Below are positions 1-9,344 of a stretch of DNA of 64,000 nt, piece by piece (position 1 is the stretch's first letter; the number at the start of each line of letters is the position of its first letter). The stretch comes from Stappia sp. MMSF_3263 (GTDB lineage Bacteria > Pseudomonadota > Alphaproteobacteria > Rhizobiales > Stappiaceae): the NCBI RefSeq assembly GCF_030733745.1, contig NZ_JASHIK010000001.1:1-64000 (forward strand), read 5' to 3'. Position numbers and translations under genes: made by a program. The notes below the pieces were generated by a model that worked only from the letters and a program-made list of their open reading frames with translations, had not been told where the DNA came from and made no database searches.

Positions 1-1
1 G

Positions 2-73
2 GAGATGCCGGCAACGCCGCAGGCGGTGTGGCGGGCGCTGAAGACCGTGCAGCCGGCGCAGGCGGCCGAATAG
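2..73 (+). CDS. molybdenum hydroxylase large subunit, C-terminal tail (partial)
   Basis: Only the last 23 codons before a TAG stop are present. The tail reads EMPATPQAVWRAL and then an Ala/Gln-rich end. A (P/S)xPATPxxVWxAx ending is typical of the molybdopterin-binding large subunit of the xanthine dehydrogenase / CO dehydrogenase (CoxL) family. The next gene downstream is the FAD subunit of the same enzyme class, which supports the call. The catalytic part lies outside the window, so the substrate cannot be judged. Confidence 0.6.
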   Translation, partial: EMPATPQAVWRALKTVQPAQAAE

Positions 74-292
74 GCCGCCGGCCAGCGACCGGAGAGGGGC
101 AACAAGCAGCGCGGTGTTCCGCGCCACGCAACGGGACAGAACAGGCCGGGGCCTGACGGGATGGGCCGCCGGACCTGACGATGCGGCCGAACGACAGGGC
201 CGAACGACAGGGCCGGAAGATCGGGCCGGCTCAGGCTGGCCAGGACAGATGGGCGCGGGCCGCAAGCCGGCAGCGCAACGAGGGAGAGGGAC
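74..292. other. intergenic gap with a short tandem duplication
   Basis: A 219-base gap between the large-subunit stop and the FAD-subunit start. It contains a 13-base unit GCCGAACGACAGG repeated twice in tandem (186-198 and 199-211), followed by a partial third copy. No hairpin or convincing ORF was seen. It is longer than expected between two subunits of one operon and may hold a secondary promoter. Confidence 0.4.
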
Positions 293-1093
293 ATGTACGA
301 GACCACCTATCACCGGGCAACGAGCGTGGCGGACGCGGCTTCGAAGCTTGCAGGCGCCGAGGAGGCGAAGATCCTGTCGGGCGGGCAGACCCTGCTGCCG
401 ACGATGAAGCAGCGCCTTGCCGCCCCGTCCGATCTGGTCGATGTCGCCCATGTGGCGCAGATGAAGGGCATTGCCGAGACCGGCGGCGCCTTGCGCATCG
501 GCGCGGCGACGACCCATGCCGAAGTGGCCGGGTCCGACATCGTGCGCCGCCTGGCGCCGGGGCTTGCCGATCTGGCCGGTCATATCGGCGACCCGCATGT
601 GCGCCATCGCGGCACGATCGGCGGCTCGCTGGCCAACAACGACCCGGCCGCCGACTATCCGGCCGCCGCCCTGGCGCTTGGCGCCACCATCGTCACCGAC
701 CGGCGCGAGATCGCCGCCGCCGACTTCTTCACCGGCCTGTTCGAGACGGCGCTGGAAGAGGGCGAGATCGTCACCGCGGTCATCTTCCCCGCCTGCGCGG
801 CCTGCGCCTATGCCAAATACCCCAACCCCGCCTCGCGCTATGCCATGGCCGGGGTGTTCCTGGCCAGGACCGGTGCGGGCATCCGCGCCGCCGTCACCGG
901 CGCCGGCGCCAGCGGCGTCTTCCGCCATGAAGGCCTGGAGGCCGCGCTCGCCGAAAGCCTCACCCCGCAGGCCGCGGCCGGCGTCGCAACCGATCCCGGC
1001 ACCCTCATCTCCGACATCCACGGATCGGCCGAATACCGCGCAAACCTCATCGCCGTCATGGCAAAACGCGCAGCAGCCAAACTCGCATCCTAA
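293..1093 (+). CDS. xanthine dehydrogenase family protein, FAD-binding subunit M (CoxM/CutM type)
   Basis: A 266-residue FAD-binding subunit of a three-subunit molybdenum hydroxylase. It passes electrons between the iron-sulfur subunit and FAD and probably acts in the cytoplasm. The N-terminal FAD_binding_5 domain shows the SGGQTLLPTMKQ flavin loop near residue 30 and the second flavin motif TIGGSLANNDPAADYP around residue 110. The C-terminal third is the CO_deh_flav_C domain. The length fits the medium subunits of CoxMSL-type enzymes. The ATG at 293 follows a GAGGGAGAGGG stretch that serves as ribosome site. The large-subunit tail lies just upstream; no small [2Fe-2S] subunit gene is in the window, so it must lie upstream. 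Many such operons are annotated as CO dehydrogenase without being one. The class is sure, the substrate unknown. Confidence 0.88.
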   Translation: MYETTYHRATSVADAASKLAGAEEAKILSGGQTLLPTMKQRLAAPSDLVDVAHVAQMKGIAETGGALRIGAATTHAEVAGSDIVRRLAPGLADLAGHIGDPHVRHRGTIGGSLANNDPAADYPAAALALGATIVTDRREIAAADFFTGLFETALEEGEIVTAVIFPACAACAYAKYPNPASRYAMAGVFLARTGAGIRAAVTGAGASGVFRHEGLEAALAESLTPQAAAGVATDPGTLISDIHGSAEYRANLIAVMAKRAAAKLAS

Positions 1094-1171
1094 CCCCACG
1101 CGCAGACCAGGCACCCAAACCGGACGCGCCAGAACACCCGAACCCGGCTCCAGAACCCGGGCTCCAGAACA

Positions 1172-1205
1172 AAACGGCCCGGGGAACAAAATCCCCGGGC
1201 CGTTT
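1172..1205. terminator. bidirectional terminator between the Mo-hydroxylase operon and mcp1
   Basis: Perfect 14-bp inverted repeat (AAACGGCCCGGGGA and its complement) with a 6-base ACAAAA loop. A-rich sequence precedes it and T-rich sequence follows, so it can act on both strands. It lies between two convergent genes. Confidence 0.85.
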
Positions 1206-1234
1206 CGGTGTTTCTTCGTGGGTAAGCGGGTTGT

Positions 1235-3670
1235 TCAGGCCGCCGCCACGTCTGCCAGGAAGCGGTCGATCTGCGTGCGCAACTCGCGGGTCTTGTCGCC
1301 GACGTCGCCGGAGGCAACCAGCACCATGTCGGCCGAGGCATTGGTTTCGGCGACCGCGCTGGAGAGCTGCCCCATATTGGCCGTCACCGATGTCGTGCCT
1401 TCGGCGGCATGCTGGACGTTGCGCGAGATCTCGTTGGTCGCCGCGCCCTGCTGTTCGACAGCCGCGGCAATCGCCGAGGTGTAGCTGTCGACTTCCTGCA
1501 TGGTCTGGGTGATTGCCCCGATGGCCTCGACGGCTTCCTTGGTCGAGCCCTGGATCGCCGCGATCTGCGCGCCGATCTCCTCGGTCGCCTTGGACGTCTG
1601 GTTGGCCAACTCCTTGACTTCGGCGGCAACGACGGCGAAGCCCTTGCCGGCCTCGCCGGCGCGGGCGGCCTCGATCGTTGCGTTGAGAGCCAGAAGGTTG
1701 GTTTGTTCGGCGATCGCCTGGATCAGGGTGACGACTTCGCCGATCTTGTTGGCGGCGGCGGCAAGACCCGCAACCTTCTCGTTGGTCTGGCGGGTGCCGT
1801 GCGAGGCCTGGTTGACCACTTCCGTGGTCTGGCCGACCTGGCGGGCGATCTCGCTGATCGAGGCGGCAAGCTCTTCCGCTGCCGTCGCGACGCTTTCCAC
1901 GTTGCTGGTGGCGGCGCCGCTTGCATGGGTCGTCTCCTCGGCCTTGCCGGCGCTCTCGCTGGCAATCCGGGTCAGGTCGCGGGCGGTTGCCTCCATCCCG
2001 GCGGCGGTGTCGCCGACCGAGGACAGCAACTCCTGCACCTGGGCCCGGAAGGAACCGATCAACTCGTCGACGCGTGCCTGGCGTGCCGCGGCCGCCTTCT
2101 GCTCATGCTCCTGCTCTTCCCGCATGCGGGCGCGCTCGCGGGCATTGTCGCGGAAGACCTCGACCGTGCGGCTCATCGCGCCGATCTCGTCGCCGCGCTC
2201 GGTGCCGGCGATCTCGACATCGGTGTCGCCCTCGGCCAGCCGGCCCATGACATCCGTCAGGCGACGGGTCGGGCGGGTGATGGCGAGCGACAGCACGAAG
2301 GCGACGGCAATGCCGAGGCCGACGACGATCAACAGCGTGACGGCGATGGTCCAGAAGCTGGCGGCACCCGAGGTCGCGGCCTTGTCTGCCTGTTCGCTGG
2401 CAAGCGAGGTGATCTTGCCCCGCATCTCCGAAGCGACCTTGCCGAGCTCCGAGGAGGACAGGCGCACGGCGTCGATGCTGGCCGTCATGTTGTCGAACGC
2501 GCCGCGATAGGATTCGATCTCCTGCTGGGCGAGCTTGACCGTCTCGGCGACCTTCGGGAACTGGGTGGCGGAGGCGGCGAGCGTGCCGGCAACGCGGCTC
2601 AGTTCCGCGATCTCGCGGGCGACATTGTCCGGAACGACGGTGCCAAGGCCGGTCAGGAACTCCAGCGTCGTCGCCTTGACCACCAGTGCCTGCTTCGACA
2701 GGTCGCCGGCATTGGTCGAGACCAGGTCGACCTTGATCAGGTCGATGTCACGGGCCTGGACCTCCTTCTGGACCAGATCGATGGCCGTGTAGGCGGAAGT
2801 CTGTACCGCCTTCGCGGCCCCGACGATCTCCTCCAGGGCGACGTTGATCTCGCGGCGCAGCTTGTGCACCTCGGCGAAGGAGGAAGTGTCCTGCAGCTTG
2901 GTGAAGTACCCCTGCAGCTCGCCGGAGCGGGTCGCCAGCGCCTCGACGCTTGCCTGGTCGACGCCTTCGACGCGCGCATTGGTGAGGGCGCGGGCATTGT
3001 CCGCGAGCTTGTTGGCCTCCAGCACGGCCTCGTCGAGCAGGCCGGCGGCCGTCGAGGTGGTCGAGCGCAGGAACAGGAACTGGGCCCTGAGGGCTTCTTC
3101 CTGAAGCGAGACGACGAAGCGGATGATGTCGTCGGCCTTGCGGCGGGTGGCGGCGGCGCGCAAGCTTTCGCGCTTGGCGTCGCGGCGCACGATCTGCATG
3201 TCGCCATTGATCTGATTGGCGAGATCGCCCAGCTTGCCGATGGCGCCGGCAAGGTCGCTTGAAAGCTGCTGCTGGCGGGAAATCTCCTCGCCGACCTTGG
3301 CGAAGTCCCCGCGCATCACGGCCACGGAACTCACCGCGGAGGACACCGCTTCGGAGGCGGCCATATCGCCGGCGACGGATGCCTTCAGCGCCTGGAGCTC
3401 GTTCTCCAGGTCGGTGACAGCACCCCGCGTTGCCTCCGCGTCGGCAGCGTCACGGCTTTGCAGGAAGGTCTCCCGCAGTGCGGACACATCCTGCAGCCGC
3501 GCCATGACCCCCGTGGCAATCTTCGACGTTTCCATTTGATTGGTCAGACCGCCGATCGCCATTGTGCCGACGCCGCCGACAACGGCAGCAAGCAGCAGCA
3601 CGACGGCGAACCCGCCGCCGATCTTCGCGGCAAACCCGAGATTGCCAACCAGGCCAAGAATCCGGGACAT
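1235..3670 (-). CDS. methyl-accepting chemotaxis protein 1 (long all-helical sensor domain)
   Basis: An 811-residue inner-membrane chemoreceptor. TM1 covers roughly residues 14-40. A very long, Ala/Leu/Glu-rich periplasmic region of nearly 400 residues follows, predicted all-helical and resembling helical-bimodular (HBM) sensors. TM2 is near residues 438-460, then HAMP (ITRPTRRL), then the MA signalling domain with the conserved hairpin tip ([21 protein letters not shown]). It should control CheA through CheW; no che genes are in the window. The ATG at 3670 is preceded directly by an in-frame TTG; GGAGGA lies just upstream and either could start. It is the last of three mcp genes in the same direction, each with its own spacing. 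The ligand is unknown. Confidence 0.92.
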   Translation of the reverse strand: MSRILGLVGNLGFAAKIGGGFAVVLLLAAVVGGVGTMAIGGLTNQMETSKIATGVMARLQDVSALRETFLQSRDAADAEATRGAVTDLENELQALKASVAGDMAASEAVSSAVSSVAVMRGDFAKVGEEISRQQQLSSDLAGAIGKLGDLANQINGDMQIVRRDAKRESLRAAATRRKADDIIRFVVSLQEEALRAQFLFLRSTTSTAAGLLDEAVLEANKLADNARALTNARVEGVDQASVEALATRSGELQGYFTKLQDTSSFAEVHKLRREINVALEEIVGAAKAVQTSAYTAIDLVQKEVQARDIDLIKVDLVSTNAGDLSKQALVVKATTLEFLTGLGTVVPDNVAREIAELSRVAGTLAASATQFPKVAETVKLAQQEIESYRGAFDNMTASIDAVRLSSSELGKVASEMRGKITSLASEQADKAATSGAASFWTIAVTLLIVVGLGIAVAFVLSLAITRPTRRLTDVMGRLAEGDTDVEIAGTERGDEIGAMSRTVEVFRDNARERARMREEQEHEQKAAAARQARVDELIGSFRAQVQELLSSVGDTAAGMEATARDLTRIASESAGKAEETTHASGAATSNVESVATAAEELAASISEIARQVGQTTEVVNQASHGTRQTNEKVAGLAAAANKIGEVVTLIQAIAEQTNLLALNATIEAARAGEAGKGFAVVAAEVKELANQTSKATEEIGAQIAAIQGSTKEAVEAIGAITQTMQEVDSYTSAIAAAVEQQGAATNEISRNVQHAAEGTTSVTANMGQLSSAVAETNASADMVLVASGDVGDKTRELRTQIDRFLADVAAA

Positions 3671-3792
3671 CAATTATCCTCCACACGCATTAGCTGAGCG
3701 ACAATAGGCCGCCGTCCGTGAATCTTAGGTAAAGTGCGGTGAATTTCTTTCACGCCGACAACTTCTGCGATTCCAGAGGTTTGACAGAAAAC

Positions 3793-3815
3793 GGCGCGGC
3801 ATTGGATGCCGCGCC
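3793..3815 (-). terminator. terminator downstream of mcp2
   Basis: Perfect 10-bp inverted repeat GGCGCGGCAT/ATGCCGCGCC with a 3-base loop. Read on the minus strand it is followed by GTTTTCTGTC. It separates mcp2 from mcp1, so the two are probably transcribed separately. Confidence 0.75.
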
Positions 3816-3850
3816 GCCTGTGTCAAATCCACTCTCGTCAAAAGACGGCC

Positions 3851-5566
3851 TCAGGCGGCGGCGACACGGTTGAGGAAGCGGTCGATCTCCTCGCGCAGGG
3901 CGTCGGTGTTGCGGCTCATGGCGCCGGAGGCATCGAGCACGTTGCCGGCCGCCGCCGAGGTGCTTTCCACTGTCGAGGCGAGCAGCTCCATGTTGCGGGT
4001 GACCGCACCGGTGCCTTCCGCCGCCTGCTGCACCGAGCGCGAGATGTCGCTCGTCGCCGCGCCCTGCTGCTCGACCGCGGAGGCGATCGAGGCGGTGTAG
4101 CCGTTCACTTCCTGCATGATCTGGGCGATCTCGCCGATGGCCGAGACGGCCTCGCCGGTCGAGCCCTGGATCGCCGCGACCTGGGCGCCGATCTCCTCGG
4201 TCGCCTTGGAGGTCTGGGTCGCCAGTTCCTTGACTTCGGCGGCGACGACGGCAAAGCCGCGCCCGGCCTCGCCGGCCCGTGCCGCCTCGATGGTGGCGTT
4301 CAGCGCCAGAAGGTTGGTCTGCTCGGCAATCGCCTGGATCAGCGAGACGACCTCGCCGATCTTGTTGGCGGCGGCGGCAAGGCCGGCGACCTTCTCGTTG
4401 GTCGAGTGGGTGCCCTGGGTGGCCTGGTCGACGACCTGGGTGGTCTGGCCGACCTGGCGCGAGATCTCGGCGATGGAGGCGGAGAGTTCCTCGGCTGCGC
4501 TGGCGACGGACTGGACATTGTCGGTTGCGGTCGAGCTTGCCTGCGAGGTCTCGCCGGCCCGTTCCGCGCTTTCATGGGCGGAAGCAGAGAGTTCGCGCGC
4601 CGTCTCGTCGAGACCCGAAGCGGTCTGGCTGACCGTGCCGATCAGGGTCTGGACGGTGGTCCGGAACTCGGCGATCAGCCCGTCGATCTCGCCCTGGCGG
4701 TTGCGGCTTTCGCTGGTCGCTGCCTCGCGATCTGCGGCGAGGCGGCGGCGCTCCAGAGCGCGCTCCTTCAGCACGTCGACGGCGAGAGCGAGCTGGCCGA
4801 TCTCGTCCTTGCGGTCGGTATAGGGCACTTCCGCCTCGAGATTGTCGTCGGCGATGTCGTGCGCGACTTCGGCGATGCGCGGGATCGGCTTCAGCAGGCG
4901 GCGCGCCAGAAGGGCCATGGCTGCGACGGAGACGAGCAGGATCGGCACGAAGGCGATCATCAGCTTGCTGGTGACATTGTCCATCAGTGCCGTGATCGCC
5001 GACTTGCGCACGCCGGCATACAGAATGCCGGTGATCTCGTCGGCCGGCGAGTAGATCGGCTCATAGATGGTGTAGTAGGGGGTGCCGAGGATGACGGCCT
5101 CGCCGCGGAAGGTGTTGCCCTTCGTCAGCACGGGATAGACTGCCCCGTTCTGACCAAGCGGTGTGCCCACCGCCCGCGAGCCGTCCGGCTTGATGATGTT
5201 GGTGGTCTTGCGCCAGAAATCCTTGTTTTCCGGGTTCCACTTGAAGACCGTGACCGTCTCGCCCGTCATCCGGCCGATCGTGTCGATCATGGTGTGGTCG
5301 CTGACCTCTTCGGGAATGCTCTCCATCACGACGCGGCGGACATTGCCGTCCTCGCCCCAGGTGATGGTGGTTCCGGGCATGTCGCGCTCGACGATGGTCG
5401 CGGCAACGCGAAGGCTGGCATCCTGGCGCGTGACCGCATCCGCCTGGATGCGATCGGAAAGGACCATGTAGATGACTGTTCCGACAGTGCCGAGAGCCAG
5501 CACGATCATAAGAGCAGCGGCCATCGAGACGATCGAGACCAGGTTTAAGCGTGAAAGCAGGCCCAT
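3851..5566 (-). CDS. methyl-accepting chemotaxis protein 2 (Cache-type sensor)
   Basis: A 571-residue chemoreceptor. TM1 is at about residues 10-34. The periplasmic sensor (about 35-190) contains [18 protein letters not shown] and [20 protein letters not shown], the style of the Cache3-Cache2 fused sensor family. TM2 is near 200-220, followed by HAMP ([15 protein letters not shown]) and the MA signalling domain with the conserved [17 protein letters not shown] tip. The C-terminus FLNRVAAA resembles that of the two neighbouring receptors, and none carries a clear NWETF-like CheR tether. The signalling core is nearly identical in DNA to mcp3 over more than 100 bases (about 4180-4310 against 6070-6200). 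Ligand unknown. Confidence 0.92.
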   Translation of the reverse strand: MGLLSRLNLVSIVSMAAALMIVLALGTVGTVIYMVLSDRIQADAVTRQDASLRVAATIVERDMPGTTITWGEDGNVRRVVMESIPEEVSDHTMIDTIGRMTGETVTVFKWNPENKDFWRKTTNIIKPDGSRAVGTPLGQNGAVYPVLTKGNTFRGEAVILGTPYYTIYEPIYSPADEITGILYAGVRKSAITALMDNVTSKLMIAFVPILLVSVAAMALLARRLLKPIPRIAEVAHDIADDNLEAEVPYTDRKDEIGQLALAVDVLKERALERRRLAADREAATSESRNRQGEIDGLIAEFRTTVQTLIGTVSQTASGLDETARELSASAHESAERAGETSQASSTATDNVQSVASAAEELSASIAEISRQVGQTTQVVDQATQGTHSTNEKVAGLAAAANKIGEVVSLIQAIAEQTNLLALNATIEAARAGEAGRGFAVVAAEVKELATQTSKATEEIGAQVAAIQGSTGEAVSAIGEIAQIMQEVNGYTASIASAVEQQGAATSDISRSVQQAAEGTGAVTRNMELLASTVESTSAAAGNVLDASGAMSRNTDALREEIDRFLNRVAAA

Positions 5567-5689
5567 GACCGGTTGTTCCCTCAGTTGTTTGTTGGCTACT
5601 TGACTTTGCGTTGGCAGAAAGACTGAAGCAGAAACGTAAAATTGTCGTTATCCTGAAAATGAACTCGGGTTAACCGGGTGGAAAAGAGA

Positions 5690-5734
5690 AATCGCGCGCA
5701 TTCCCTTTCGTCAAGGAGGGGAAAGCGCGCGATT
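5690..5734 (-). terminator. terminator downstream of mcp3
   Basis: A 10-bp inverted repeat AATCGCGCGC/GCGCGCGATT with an inner TTCCC/GGGGAA pairing. On the minus strand it is followed by TTCTCTTTTC. It ends mcp3 transcription before the mcp2 promoter region. Confidence 0.72.
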
Positions 5735-5744
5735 TTTCAGTTAG

Positions 5745-7421
5745 TTAAGCGGCGCTGACTTCCTGCAGGAAGGTCTCGAACTCCGACTTCAGACGCTGCG
5801 AGGTGGTGGTCACGCTGCGGGACGCGTCGAGAACCTCGCTGGAGCTGGCTGTCGACTGCTCCGCCGTGTCGAGAAGCCGGGCAAGGTTGTCGGCGACAGT
5901 CTTGGTGCCATGCGCGGCATGCTGGACATTGCGCGAGATCTCGCCCGTCGCGGCGCCCTGTTCCTCGACCGCGGCCGCGATCGCGGATGTGTAGCCGTTC
6001 ACGTCCTGCATGGTGCGGGCGATGACCCCGATCACCTCGACCGCCTCGCCTGTCTCGTTCTGTATCGCGGTGATCTGGGCGCCGATCTCCTCGGTTGCCT
6101 TGGAGGTCTGGGTCGCCAGTTCCTTGACTTCGGCGGCGACGACGGCAAAGCCGCGTCCCGCCTCGCCGGCCCGCGCCGCCTCGATGGTGGCGTTGAGTGC
6201 CAGAAGGTTGGTCTGTTCGGCGATCGCCTGTATGAGAACCACGACCTCGCCGATCTTGTGGGCGGCGGCAGCCAGTCCGGAGACCTTGAGGTTGGCATCC
6301 TGGGCGCTGGTCGTCGCGTCCGTCACGACCTGGGTGGTCTGGCCGACCTGGCGGGAGATCTCGGCAATCGATGCGGCGAGCTCTTCCGCCGCACTCGCGA
6401 CCGACTGGACATTCTCCGAGGCTTCCTGGGACGCATTGGAGGCGGTGGTGGTGCGGTCGGATGTCGAGGCCGCATTGTGCGACAGCGTTTCGGCGGCCCG
6501 TCCGAACGTCGCGTTGGTTGCCTCCGCCTGCTCCAGAAGCTGCGCGATCACGTCGCGGAAGCGGGCGATCAACTGCTCGATGCGCTGCTGGCGCCGGATC
6601 TTCGCGGCTTCCTCGCGTTGCTGCTCGCTCGCCATCGTCTCGCGTTCGATCGCGGCCTCACGGAATGCATCGACCGCAACCGCCATCTCGCCGATCTCGT
6701 CCCCACGCCCGGCGCCGGGAACAGGGGTCTGCGTGTCGCCCTCGCGCAGGGATCGCATGCGGCCGACAAGCTCATGCAGCGGCCGGGTGATGGAACGCAC
6801 CAGCAGCACGCAGATGCCGCCGCCGAGCGCCAGGATCGCAAAGACGATCAGCGATTGCCGCAGCAATTCGCCGTAGAACAGGGTATCGATGTCGTCCACA
6901 TAGACGCCGGTGCCGATGACCCAGCCCCACGGCATGAAGCCCTTGATGTAGGAAAACTTGCGCACCGGTTCGTCGGAACCCGGCTTCGGCCAGTGGTATT
7001 CGACCAGCCCTTCGCCCTCGGCCTTCACCAGCTTGACGAATTCGGCGAAAAAGCGCTTGCCGGTCTTGTCTTCCATGGCTTCAAGGTTCTGCCCCTCGAG
7101 CTTGGCCGAGATCGGATGCATCACCATCATGTGGTCGAGATCGTTGACCCAGAAATACTCGGTGCCCGCATAGCGGATGTTGCGCAACGTGTCGGCCGCG
7201 TCCGCGCGGGCCTGCGCATCGCTCTTCTTGCCTTCCTGCGCGAGCTTGTATTCCCGCTCGACTGCCGAATAGGCGACTTCGGAGATATGGAGCAGTTCCG
7301 ACTTGCGATCTTCCACCAGACGGCTGTGGTAGCCGCTGATCTGGATGGCGAGCAGGGCGGCGATGCCGGCTGCGAAAAGAAGGACAAGTGCCCAGAGGCG
7401 GTGACCGATTTTCCAGTTCAT
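5745..7421 (-). CDS. methyl-accepting chemotaxis protein 3 (single Cache domain type 2)
   Basis: A 558-residue chemoreceptor. TM1 is at about residues 8-30. The periplasmic domain has the hallmarks of sCache_2: [17 protein letters not shown], then [11 protein letters not shown], and the closing [21 protein letters not shown]2 (about 185-208), HAMP ([12 protein letters not shown]) and the MA domain follow. sCache_2 receptors commonly bind small organic acids, but the ligand here cannot be read. The start [10 protein letters not shown] at 7421 is chosen because AAGGAG lies eight bases upstream; a longer in-frame start at 7451 has no such site. Confidence 0.92.
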   Translation of the reverse strand: MNWKIGHRLWALVLLFAAGIAALLAIQISGYHSRLVEDRKSELLHISEVAYSAVEREYKLAQEGKKSDAQARADAADTLRNIRYAGTEYFWVNDLDHMMVMHPISAKLEGQNLEAMEDKTGKRFFAEFVKLVKAEGEGLVEYHWPKPGSDEPVRKFSYIKGFMPWGWVIGTGVYVDDIDTLFYGELLRQSLIVFAILALGGGICVLLVRSITRPLHELVGRMRSLREGDTQTPVPGAGRGDEIGEMAVAVDAFREAAIERETMASEQQREEAAKIRRQQRIEQLIARFRDVIAQLLEQAEATNATFGRAAETLSHNAASTSDRTTTASNASQEASENVQSVASAAEELAASIAEISRQVGQTTQVVTDATTSAQDANLKVSGLAAAAHKIGEVVVLIQAIAEQTNLLALNATIEAARAGEAGRGFAVVAAEVKELATQTSKATEEIGAQITAIQNETGEAVEVIGVIARTMQDVNGYTSAIAAAVEEQGAATGEISRNVQHAAHGTKTVADNLARLLDTAEQSTASSSEVLDASRSVTTTSQRLKSEFETFLQEVSAA

Positions 7422-7951
7422 GAAACGCTCCTTCAGACAGGTACCCGGCACCTGTCGCCCGATAAGGCACGCAGCCGACTGTTGGCGTCAAAACCGGTTC
7501 GCATGAACCGGAGACGGACCTTCCGCTACGTGTCTTCACGTCATGAATAGGATAGATCGGCTAATCATTCGTAAATTTGCCTATTTCAGCAGAAGTATGA
7601 GCTGAAATCCGCTTTTCTGTTTTCTGGAAAGGGAGTTAAGGAGGAGGTTCCGGTGATTTTCGTCACCGGCAACGAGATGTTTTACTGGTCGGGACTTTGC
7701 CGCCATGCCTGCAGGGCGAAACCTCGCACAGGCGGGAGGTGCTAACAGGAAGGCCGCGCGGAAACCCGATAATCTTTCAAGCAGAAGATGAGTCGCGTCG
7801 TCGCGCAAGCTTTTTCCGCATGCCGCGCCGCGCGTCCTGGCGTATACCGACGCAATCGGTTTGCATCGGCCCGGTTCGTCCCATATGTAGTGTCCAAAGT
7901 TCAACTTTTCGAAGGGAAGGTTGCGCGGCATGCCGCCGGCCTGCATTCGAC
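7422..7951. other. intergenic region between divergent mcp3 and bfd
   Basis: About 530 bases without a credible gene; small reading frames on both strands have poor composition. It holds an inverted repeat ATTTCAGC/GCTGAAAT (7583-7590 and 7601-7608) followed by T-rich sequence, and a hairpin CCGGTGA-TTTTCG-TCACCGG (7650-7669) just after a GGAGGAGG run. It must contain the promoters of mcp3 and of the bfd-bfr pair. I could not identify a clear Irr, RirA or Fur site. Confidence 0.5.
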
Positions 7952-8188
7952 GTGATCGTATGTTCCTGCAATGTGTTGACCGACAAGGAGTTGCGCCGCG
8001 CCGCGCGGGAGCTCCAGTCCGGTCCCGACCGCGTTGTCGTGACGCCGGGTGCGGTCTTTCGCGCGCTTGGCAAGCGACCGCGTTGTGGGGGATGCTTCAG
8101 CACGATTATTCCGATAATCCATGAGGAAGCACCGGCGGAAACGGGCACGCCGCCGGCAAAGGGGGAGACGACGGGCGATGAAGGGTGA
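7952..8188 (+). CDS. bfd: bacterioferritin-associated ferredoxin
   Basis: A 78-residue [2Fe-2S] ferredoxin that reduces the core of bacterioferritin so that stored iron can leave. The four cluster cysteines are visible: VCSCNVLTD at the N-terminus (CxC) and RPRCGGCF around residue 50 (CxxC). The start is taken as the GTG at 7952, giving (M)[10 protein letters not shown], the usual Bfd N-terminus; no ATG exists in this frame nearby, and no strong ribosome site is visible. The tail after IPIIHEE is a loose, low-complexity stretch that also carries the bfr start. The stop lies 11 bases inside bfr, so the two are translationally coupled, as expected for partners. Confidence 0.87.
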   Translation: MIVCSCNVLTDKELRRAARELQSGPDRVVVTPGAVFRALGKRPRCGGCFSTIIPIIHEEAPAETGTPPAKGETTGDEG

Positions 8189-8663
8189 CGCGAAAGTCAT
8201 CGACTACCTCAACAAGGCGCTGCGCCACGAGCTGACCGCGGTCAACCAGTACTGGCTGCACTATCGTGTGCTCGACGACTGGGGATACGGCAAGCTGGCG
8301 CAAAAGGAGCGCGAGGAATCGCTCGAGGAGATGCAGCATGCGGACCGCATCGTCGAACGGATCCTCTTTCTCGAAGGATTTCCCAACATGCAGACGCTCG
8401 ACCCCTTGCGGATCGGGCAGTCTCTAAAGGACGTGATCGAGGCCGACCTTGCCGGAGAATACTCCGCCCGTGCGCTCTACAAGGAAGCGCGGGAGGTGAC
8501 GCTCGCCGTCGGCGACTACGTCACCATGCGCCTCTTCGAGGACCTGATGGGCGATGAGGAAGACCATATCGACTATCTGGAAACGCAGCTCAGCCTGATC
8601 GAGCAGATCGGCATCGAGCGCTATGCACTGCTGCAGTCCTCCGCCGCCGACGCGGCTGGCTGA
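8178..8663 (+). CDS. bfr: bacterioferritin
   Basis: A 161-residue ferritin-like 24-mer subunit that oxidises Fe(II) and stores iron in the cytoplasm. All di-iron ferroxidase ligands of E. coli Bfr are in register: E18, E51, H54, E94, E127 and H130. The heme-binding Met52 between subunits is also conserved (EEMQHAD). The start [15 protein letters not shown] at 8178 matches the family exactly; an upstream in-frame ATG would add a non-conserved Arg-rich leader. It overlaps bfd by 11 bases. It converges on the ABC ATPase gene, with only 36 bases between the stops and no convincing terminator. Confidence 0.95.
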   Translation: MKGDAKVIDYLNKALRHELTAVNQYWLHYRVLDDWGYGKLAQKEREESLEEMQHADRIVERILFLEGFPNMQTLDPLRIGQSLKDVIEADLAGEYSARALYKEAREVTLAVGDYVTMRLFEDLMGDEEDHIDYLETQLSLIEQIGIERYALLQSSAADAAG

Positions 8664-8699
8664 GCGCCCCTGCCCGGGTGTTTGCGGCCTGGCCACCGG

Positions 8700-9344
8700 T
8701 CAGGCGGACAGGGTCAGGTCGACGATCGAGCCTCCGGCGGCCTCCGCGTCGGCATGGTCGTGGGTGACGAGCAGCACGGGCAGTCCGCGGGCGCGGGCCT
8801 TGCCGAAGACCAGCTTGCGGATCTGGCCACGCAGCGCGGCGTCGAGCTTGGAGAACGGCTCGTCAAGCAGCAGCGCGCGCGGACGCGACAGCAAGACCCG
8901 CATCAGGGCGACCCGCGCCTTCTGGCCGCCCGAAAGCGTGGCGGGATCGCGGCCCGCGAACTCCGAAAGATCGACATCGGCAAGCGCTGCGGCAACCGCT
9001 GCCTCACGGGCGGCGCGGCCTTTCAGGTCGGGCGCCAGCGCGAAGGCGAGATTGGCGCCGACGCTCAGATGCGGGAAGAGCAAGGGATCCTGGAACAGCA
9101 GGCCAAGCTGGCGCTTGTGCGCCGGCAGTCCCGTGACCTCGATGCTGCCGGACAGCACCCGCCCGCGCGCTCGAAAGGCGGGGGCGAGAAAGCCGGCGGC
9201 ATGGGCCAGAAGGCTCGACTTGCCGACGCCCGAGGGGCCCATCACGGTCAGCACTTCGCCGGGGCCGATGGTCCTGTCGAGGCCGATCAGCGGCTGCCCG
9301 GCGAGGGAGATTTCCACCTTCTCGAAGGTCAGCGGCTCGCTCAT
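8700..9344 (-). CDS. ynjD: ABC transporter ATP-binding protein, YnjD-like
   Basis: A 214-residue ATPase. It shows Walker A GPSGVGKSS (about residue 40), a Q-loop LLFQDPLLFPHL, the signature LSGGQKARVAL and Walker B ALLLDEPFSKLD, followed by the H-loop THDHADA. It lacks the C-terminal regulatory domain of sugar/phosphate importers, as does E. coli YnjD (217 residues). Its ATG overlaps the permease stop as ATGA, so translation is coupled. Together with the fused permease and the binding protein it makes a complete YnjBCD-type importer. ThiQ of the thiamine system is the nearest alternative; the binding protein favours Ynj. Confidence 0.82.
   Translation of the reverse strand: MSEPLTFEKVEISLAGQPLIGLDRTIGPGEVLTVMGPSGVGKSSLLAHAAGFLAPAFRARGRVLSGSIEVTGLPAHKRQLGLLFQDPLLFPHLSVGANLAFALAPDLKGRAAREAAVAAALADVDLSEFAGRDPATLSGGQKARVALMRVLLSRPRALLLDEPFSKLDAALRGQIRKLVFGKARARGLPVLLVTHDHADAEAAGGSIVDLTLSA

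Noticed and set aside
186-211. Two 13-base tandem copies as a possible regulatory or CRISPR-like repeat
   Set aside because: Only two copies with no spacers; a simple local duplication is enough.
1409-3262. Long plus-strand open frame opposite mcp1 (and similar frames at 3806-5548 and 5910-7550)
   Set aside because: Antisense shadows of the chemoreceptor genes; the composition is that of a reversed coding strand and there is no ribosome site.
7581-7946. Possible 121-residue minus-strand gene between mcp3 and bfd
   Set aside because: No ribosome site, no recognisable motif, and it covers the probable bfd promoter region.
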